Of a stretch of DNA of 64,000 bases, positions 60,183 to 64,000 are shown in pieces. The notes below the pieces were generated by a model that had not been told where the DNA came from, searched no databases, and saw only the letters and a program-made list of their open reading frames with translations. Location of the stretch: NCBI GenBank assembly GCA_023391105.1, contig JAEWBO010000027.1:1-64000 (forward strand), read 5' to 3'. This DNA comes from Bacillota bacterium (GTDB taxonomy: Bacteria > Bacillota > Clostridia > Christensenellales > SZUA-584). A program made the translations under genes and the position numbers. Position 1 is the stretch's first letter. The number at the start of each line of letters is the position of its first letter.

Positions 60183-60288
60183 GAGCGATTTAGATGTCGT
60201 TCGTTTGGTACAGAGCAGGTTAGATGTCGGGTGTTTTGTGAGAGAGCAGATTGGATGTTCTTTTTGGCGAGAGAGCAGGTTGGATGAC
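60183..60288. repeat. array of four helically phased 16-bp repeats
   Basis: Units: GAGCGATTTAGATGTC (60183), GAGCAGGTTAGATGTC (60213), GAGCAGATTGGATGTT (60244), GAGCAGGTTGGATGAC (60273). Spacings of 30, 31 and 29 bp put all four on one face of the DNA (about three turns apart). Typical of a protein-binding array such as transposase binding sites at an IS end. Confidence 0.65.
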
Positions 60289-60429
60289 ATTGATTCTTTC
60301 GGCCGAATTGATAAAATGGTTGTGTATTAGGCTAATCAACTTGACCAGAATGTGTTAATATGTTTATTAGTCGCAGATGGAAATAAAAATTCACCTTAAT
60401 AGGGAAATCAAGCATCTCGACATATTTGA

Positions 60430-60660
60430 ATCAATCTGATTAATAGAGGATTTGTCACAAAAATGAATTTAGAGTCAGATAAAAGATGCAGCAGAATTAG
60501 TTTGACGCCTGCGGGCAAAGACAAGATATTAGAGATTCTTCCAGCTCATGATAAACTGTTAACTGAAAAATTCGGAGTGATTGCCGTTAAAGAAAAGGGA
60601 GAGCGACTTCCGCTGATTCTCAAATTTAGCAAGGGGTTGAAATTTGAAGAACACAGTTGA
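60430..60660 (+). pseudogene. MarR-family regulator fragment
   Basis: The frame from about 60430 reads INLINRGFVTKMNLESDKRCSRISLTPAGKDKILEILPAHDKLLTEKF, the wing and C-terminal helix of a MarR regulator. The N-terminal half and the recognition helix are missing, so it is a truncated gene. It lies 36 bp before pirin, a common MarR target. Confidence 0.65.
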
Positions 60661-60696
60661 TATAGACGGATCTATTCAAAAAAAGGAGATAAAATT

Positions 60697-61536
60697 ATGA
60701 AAAGAAGAATTCAGCAACAGGTTAGTGGTTTTAGAACGCAGGATGGGGCCGGTGTCAACTTAGTCAGAGTTTTAGGAAACAGAACAGTTGAGGAATACGA
60801 TCCGATTTTAATGCTGGATTCCTTTGACAGCACAAATCCCGATGATTATACAGCAGGATTTCCCATGCATCCGCACAGAGGTATCGAAACAATCAGTTAT
60901 GTATATCGCGGGTCTATGACTCATAGGGACAGCTTAGGGAATGAGGATACGATTGGGGACGGCGAGGTTCAATGGATGACCGCGGGTTCCGGCATTATGC
61001 ATGAAGAGAAATTGCCAGCTGCCGAGCGTATGCTGGGAGTACAGCTTTGGCTGAATCTTCCCGCAAAGGATAAAATGGTTCCTCCCGCTTATCGCAGCAT
61101 CAAAAATTCGGAAATTGAGGAAATAGAGTTTGATTGGGGTAAACTAAGACTTTTGGCGGGTGAATTCGAGGGAAGAAAAGGATATATGAGCAAATATCTT
61201 CCGTTAAACTATTACGATTTGCACCTAAACTCCAATGCATCGGTTGTTTTGAATACGGAACAGGAGCACTCTGTCATGGTTTTTACCCTTTTCGGGGACG
61301 CATATATCGGGGGCGATCTGGTAAAGGAAAAGACAGCGGTAAAACTTACCTCTGGGGATACAGTAGAGATAAAGGCTACAGATGAGAAAGCTCAAGTTCT
61401 ATTCATAAGTTCAAAACTTCTTTCAGAACCGGTGGTTTGGGGTGGTCCTATCGTAATGAACACAAAAGAAGAATTGAATAAAGCGTTCGATGATTTGAAA
61501 AGAGGCACTTTCATACAGGATAAGATTTCTTATTGA
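60697..61536 (+). CDS. pirin-family cupin protein
   Basis: 279 residues. N-terminal cupin with pirin signatures DPILMLDSF, GFPMHPHRGIETISYVYRG (metal His), GDGEVQWMTAGSGIMHEE (metal His, Glu); C-terminal cupin (about 165-279). Pirins bind Fe(II) and act as quercetinase-like or redox-sensing proteins. AAAGGAGA precedes ATG. Its likely regulator upstream is broken. Confidence 0.93.
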   Translation: MKRRIQQQVSGFRTQDGAGVNLVRVLGNRTVEEYDPILMLDSFDSTNPDDYTAGFPMHPHRGIETISYVYRGSMTHRDSLGNEDTIGDGEVQWMTAGSGIMHEEKLPAAERMLGVQLWLNLPAKDKMVPPAYRSIKNSEIEEIEFDWGKLRLLAGEFEGRKGYMSKYLPLNYYDLHLNSNASVVLNTEQEHSVMVFTLFGDAYIGGDLVKEKTAVKLTSGDTVEIKATDEKAQVLFISSKLLSEPVVWGGPIVMNTKEELNKAFDDLKRGTFIQDKISY

Positions 61537-61892
61537 GGATACGATACAGAGAGGAGCACATCACATTGAAACAAAAAAATATTAGCCATTATTAACTGTA
61601 CCCGACGCTCTCATGATGTGTTAACATAAATCAGCAGGTGACTAAAGACGACGCACATCGAGGGGTGTTGTCTGCTCAAGCGGCAAGAATAAGGGAGAGC
61701 GAAAAGCCCTTTATTATAAGGCATCTTTATAGAAAGACAAATAATATGCGGGGCATAACCACTCTTCTATGGGTCATTTTATGTGGATAGAGAATAGGCT
61801 AGTTTGGAAACATCGCCAAGAACGGAGTGGCAACTGGTTGAATAGGGTATTTTAAATAATCGATTTGCCTTATCCGAACCTGAATGAGTTTT

Positions 61893-61978
61893 TGCACCCC
61901 CCAACTCGATTTTGCACCCCCTCGACCACTAAAACCGGGCAACCGTTAAATTGTATCAGTCTCTTTTATTTTAGACAA
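61893..61978. repeat. 86-bp direct repeat, copy 2 (probable IS end)
   Basis: Same sequence as 59770-59855 with about eight changes, likewise followed by a hairpin/T-run. The two copies bracket 2.1 kb holding the phased array, the MarR remnant and pirin. Confidence 0.6.
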
Positions 61979-62017
61979 AATATGAACGCTGTATCTACAA
62001 GATATGGCGTTTTTTAG

Positions 62018-62176
62018 TTGTATACTTTACAGGTCTTGAATAATCATAAGCGGCAGAACATTAAGGTGGAGGATATCATCTCCTTTCATGAGGGCTTTGA
62101 AAGCATACACCCCTTTCAGGACGGGAATGACAGAGTCGGGCGGCTACTATCACATAAAGCATCAACAATTACATGA
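62018..62176 (+). pseudogene. Fic/DOC-family protein fragment
   Basis: The frame encodes ...IKVEDIISFHEGFESIHPFQDGNDRVGRLLSHK and a stop. HPFQDGNDRVGR is the Fic active-site loop (HxFx(D/E)GNxRxGR). Only about 50 codons remain; no start or inhibitory helix. The intact family transfers AMP or similar groups to target proteins, often as toxins. Confidence 0.75.
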
Positions 62177-62200
62177 TGGTTACTATCACATAAAGCATCA
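62145..62200. repeat. 20-bp direct repeat, two copies
   Basis: TACTATCACATAAAGCATCA at 62145-62164 and 62181-62200, period 36 bp. It covers the break point of the Fic fragment and lies just upstream of the cysteine-rich protein gene, whose AAAGGTG ribosome site follows. Confidence 0.7.
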
Positions 62201-62248
62201 GTGAACATATATATATTAATATCTCATCAAAAAGAAAGGTGATATAGT

Positions 62249-62929
62249 ATGGCATGTCCTACCACAGTTCATGATGTAGTATGTGTGCAAGCCAACGTGC
62301 AGATTACACCTCAAGTAGACGTTGGTACCATCACAACACATTGTGATGGAAACCCGTTTATTGGTGCTTGCAACGGAATTCCTGTTGAGTTTTGTGAATT
62401 TATGGTGAGTCAGAACATTTGCGTGCAGATACCCTTAACCTTCCATGCAAATGCTGTAGCGACGCCAGCTGGTATGGTTTGCGGTACGCCTGGCATAGGC
62501 ACATGTGCTCAGACAGCATGTACGTTTACGATTGGTTATTTTAGGAACCATCCCGATGTAACAAATGCTCTGATTACAAGTGCAGGTGGTTCAATCATAC
62601 TTGGAATTGATGCCACAGGTTTAAGTTTTACGGTTACAACCGCAAATGCGAATGCAGTATTATCGCTACAGACGCCTTCACCTCCGGCTCCAGATTCTCC
62701 GCCTTTTGCTGGCCAGTATCAAATACTCTATGCGCAGCTTCTTGCGGCAAATTTGAATGTTTTAAATGGCGCAACCTGTAATAACGCAACGTCCGCAATA
62801 TCGGCGGCCAATACGTTTCTCGCAAATTCGCCTGCAGGTGGCATGGCTGGAGCACCCGCAGTTCAAGAGCCTCTGGCCACCTTTAACGAGGGTATGGCCG
62901 AAGGATGTCCCGCTCATTGTCCTGAATAA
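62249..62929 (+). CDS. cysteine-rich, probable spore-surface or secreted protein with GYWKNHP-like domain
   Basis: 226 residues, no classical signal peptide. N-terminal domain (1-90): CPTTVHDVVCVQANVQITPQVDVG, FCEFMVSQNICVQIPLTFHA and VCGTPGIGTC. Second domain (about 90-200): CTFTIGYFRNHPDVTNALI, FAGQYQILYAQLLAANLNVLNGATC, matching the GYWKNHP-type domain seen in secreted proteins. C-terminus Ala/Pro-rich. The first domain is shared with the next gene. AAAGGTG precedes ATG. Spore-surface role is inference from lack of signal peptide and Cys content. Confidence 0.75.
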   Translation: MACPTTVHDVVCVQANVQITPQVDVGTITTHCDGNPFIGACNGIPVEFCEFMVSQNICVQIPLTFHANAVATPAGMVCGTPGIGTCAQTACTFTIGYFRNHPDVTNALITSAGGSIILGIDATGLSFTVTTANANAVLSLQTPSPPAPDSPPFAGQYQILYAQLLAANLNVLNGATCNNATSAISAANTFLANSPAGGMAGAPAVQEPLATFNEGMAEGCPAHCPE

Positions 62930-62941
62930 TATTGAAGCGGG

Positions 62942-62973
62942 CCCAAGCCCCGCTATAACAAGAGGGGCTTGGC
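62942..62973 (+). terminator. hairpin after the cysteine-rich gene
   Basis: A 9-bp perfect stem CCAAGCCCC/GGGGCTTGG; no T-run follows, so it may be a partial terminator or processing hairpin. Confidence 0.5.
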
Positions 62974-63036
62974 ACATAATTATGATTCTGGCGTATACGA
63001 TAAAATAATCTATTAAGCAGGTAGGTGTGTATTGTA

Positions 63037-63495
63037 ATGGAATGTCCGTCAATTGTTTCTCAAAAGGTATGCGTTGAGGCCAAGGTCACTATAGCGCCAG
63101 ACGTAAAGATGGGGGATGTTCACGCATGCTGTGTAGGTGAACCGCAATTTGAAGAATGCAGAAAAAACCCATGCGGCTGCACATATATGGTCAGCCAGAT
63201 GATGCGTGTTCGGTTTCCCCTCACATTGTCCGCCACGGCAAAAGCAAAACCCGTTGGCATCGTTTGTCGAGAGCCAAAGGTTGAGCCCTGCGTCTATGAT
63301 AAGCCATGTATTGAGGATATGCCTTCCGTTGCTGCGGAATCGTTTATATGTGAGCCGCATGAGACACCCAAACAGCCGGATAAATTGCCTGTAATTCGGC
63401 GGTGCGGGTTCTGTTTTCCTCCGCTTTGCTTTATGTTGTTTGGTTGTGCTTGCGCTTGCGCAAATGGACGAAGACGCAGGTGCATGCGGTTTTGA
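63037..63495 (+). CDS. second cysteine-rich protein, paralogue of the preceding gene
   Basis: 152 residues from ATG 63037 (AGGTAGG upstream). The N-terminal 85 residues repeat the pattern of 62249: CPSIVSQKVCVEAKVTIAPDV, CTYMVSQMMRVRFPLTLSATAKAKPVGIVC. The GYWKNHP-like domain is absent. The C-terminus CGFCFPPLCFMLFGCACACANGRRRRCMRF is hydrophobic, very Cys-rich and ends basic. The many cysteines suggest cross-linking in a spore coat or other oxidised layer (inference). Confidence 0.72.
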   Translation: MECPSIVSQKVCVEAKVTIAPDVKMGDVHACCVGEPQFEECRKNPCGCTYMVSQMMRVRFPLTLSATAKAKPVGIVCREPKVEPCVYDKPCIEDMPSVAAESFICEPHETPKQPDKLPVIRRCGFCFPPLCFMLFGCACACANGRRRRCMRF

Positions 63496-63616
63496 TATAG
63501 ATATGATTAACGGAACTATTGCCTAGAGCAGCTGCAATGAGGCGCTGATTTTTTAATATATTAGTATCTAACAGCGATTGAGGAATGCATGCGTAAATTT
63601 TTGATAAAAAGAATGT

Positions 63617-63796
63617 TTACTCAGCAACCCTCTTTTTTATGTGATCGGCGTTTTCTATCAGATTTTCTATTGTCCCGATTTTATCAGCATTTTTGCTTAA
63701 TTCACATTTTATATCATCAGGAAGCGTTTTAAAGTACGCCATGGCTTCCCGATCTTGTGCAATTAAACTAATAAGATCTGGATATTTCGTATTCAA
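63617..63796 (-). CDS. small helical hypothetical protein (59 aa)
   Basis: TTG start at 63796 with GAGGTG six bases upstream; a longer in-frame ORF to 63847 has no ribosome site. Sequence NTKYPDLISLIAQDREAMAYFKTLPDDIKCELSKNADKIGTIENLIENADHI is predicted helical. It resembles small acidic clostridial proteins of unknown function. Beyond it (63850-64000) nothing recognisable is seen. Confidence 0.6.
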   Translation of the reverse strand: MNTKYPDLISLIAQDREAMAYFKTLPDDIKCELSKNADKIGTIENLIENADHIKKRVAE

Positions 63797-64000
63797 AATA
63801 ATCACCTCAGATATATACTTGCCAGATAAAGAAAAATTAATTCTCATCCAGCATGCTTTTATAATACTTGAACCCTAAACGCTGTCGTTTGAGGGGGAAT
63901 ACTGGCCGTCTGAAAAATCGCGTGCTCAACTCTTACAGTCTGGCCGCGCCGTAAACTCCGCAGGCTTATTCTGTTCCCTCTTCTGTCCAAGATCAATGTT

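Larger units (their letters stand above)
59679..60462. other. 784-bp region without intact genes, made of repeats and IS-end-like DNA
   Basis: Contains repeat units (59706-59720), the 86-bp repeat with its terminator (59770-59894), an AT-rich stretch, and the phased array (60183-60288). The small ORFs at 59736-59945 and 60121-60330 are readings of these repeats and are not genes. Confidence 0.6.
61537..62248. other. 712-bp region with gene remnants and repeats
   Basis: After pirin, GAGGAG and a TTG begin MKQKNISHY and stop; a -1/+1 shift would read KKILAIINCTRRSHDVLT, reminiscent of the start of an NADPH-FMN reductase (uncertain). Then the second 86-bp repeat (61893-61978), a hairpin terminator (AACGC/GCGTT with T-run, 61985-62015) and the Fic fragment (62018-62176). 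Confidence 0.5.

Noticed and set aside
60183..60288. Possible CRISPR array (regular repeats with about 30-bp period)
   Set aside because: Units are only about 16 bp and degenerate, intervening DNA is about 14 bp, only four units occur, and no cas genes are present.
60121..60330. 69-codon ORF in the AT-rich zone
   Set aside because: Its periodic DNA is the array of 16-bp repeats; the protein reading simply mirrors the repeat and has no ribosome site.

Overview
The window reads as chromosome of an anaerobic, endospore-forming member of the Clostridia (Bacillota). The evidence is the sporulation set: spoIIGA-sigE (23434-25000), an uninterrupted sigK (13359), gerM (19809), a SleL-type LysM/GH18 enzyme (35227), a CwlJ-type hydrolase followed by a GerQ-like protein (36719-37709) and a PdaA-type deacetylase (37851). 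Strong GGAGG ribosome sites and frequent TTG/GTG starts fit the same group. Most of the window has balanced base composition with packed operons. Visibly AT-rich patches (26640-28750, 51080-52330, 57800-62250) look acquired or degraded.

Layout. 1-6930: the end of a lipoprotein gene, then two ABC exporter modules (two permeases plus ATPase; MacB-like ATPase, CARDB-type anchored protein and FtsX-type permease). 7290-13280: an arabinan/arabino-oligosaccharide operon (GH51 arabinofuranosidase, AraNPQ-like importer without its own ATPase, ArsR-type regulator) behind a good sigma-A promoter. 13359-16605: sigK, endonuclease IV, M24 peptidase, EF-P. 16624-19695: a lipoprotein paralogous to the one at position 1, small proteins and a cation diffusion facilitator. 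19809-23025: gerM-rph-rdgB-yfcE plus a VOC protein, then a dead Y1-type transposase. 23434-26580: spoIIGA-sigE, nitroreductase, Hsp20.

26859-28700: an AT-rich pair, a dGTPase-like HD enzyme and an unidentified protein. 28996-34490: DUF815 ATPase, YbaK deacylase, Tex, HAD and MBL hydrolases. 34539-38699: PadR regulator and the spore cortex/germination cluster. 38775-46410: Lgt, MutY, MsrAB, ExoA, a rubredoxin-like mini-protein, HD and AhpD-like proteins. 46508-48711: a complete AmmeMemoRadiSam system. 48803-51007: an unrecognised operon of a 392-residue protein and two zinc-ribbon proteins. 52721-57624: an alpha-oxoamine synthase resembling serine palmitoyltransferase, a PIG-V-like glycosyltransferase, an HD protein and a DUF4173 membrane protein.

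From tRNA-Glu(CTC) at 57729 to about 62200 the DNA looks like a decayed integration zone: short phage- or island-like genes, repeated ATGCCA motifs, a 12-bp repeat of tRNA sequence, a helically phased array of 16-bp repeats, two 86-bp direct repeats ending in terminators, a MarR fragment, pirin and a Fic fragment. It is followed by two related cysteine-rich proteins (62249-63495), plausible spore-surface or secreted proteins of an uncharacterised family. The points most worth following are this zone, the zinc-ribbon operon, the cysteine-rich pair, the 182-nt spoIIGA/sigE overlap, the dGTPase pair and the oxoamine synthase/PIG-V pair. All family names are assigned by eye from conserved motifs; no database search was run.
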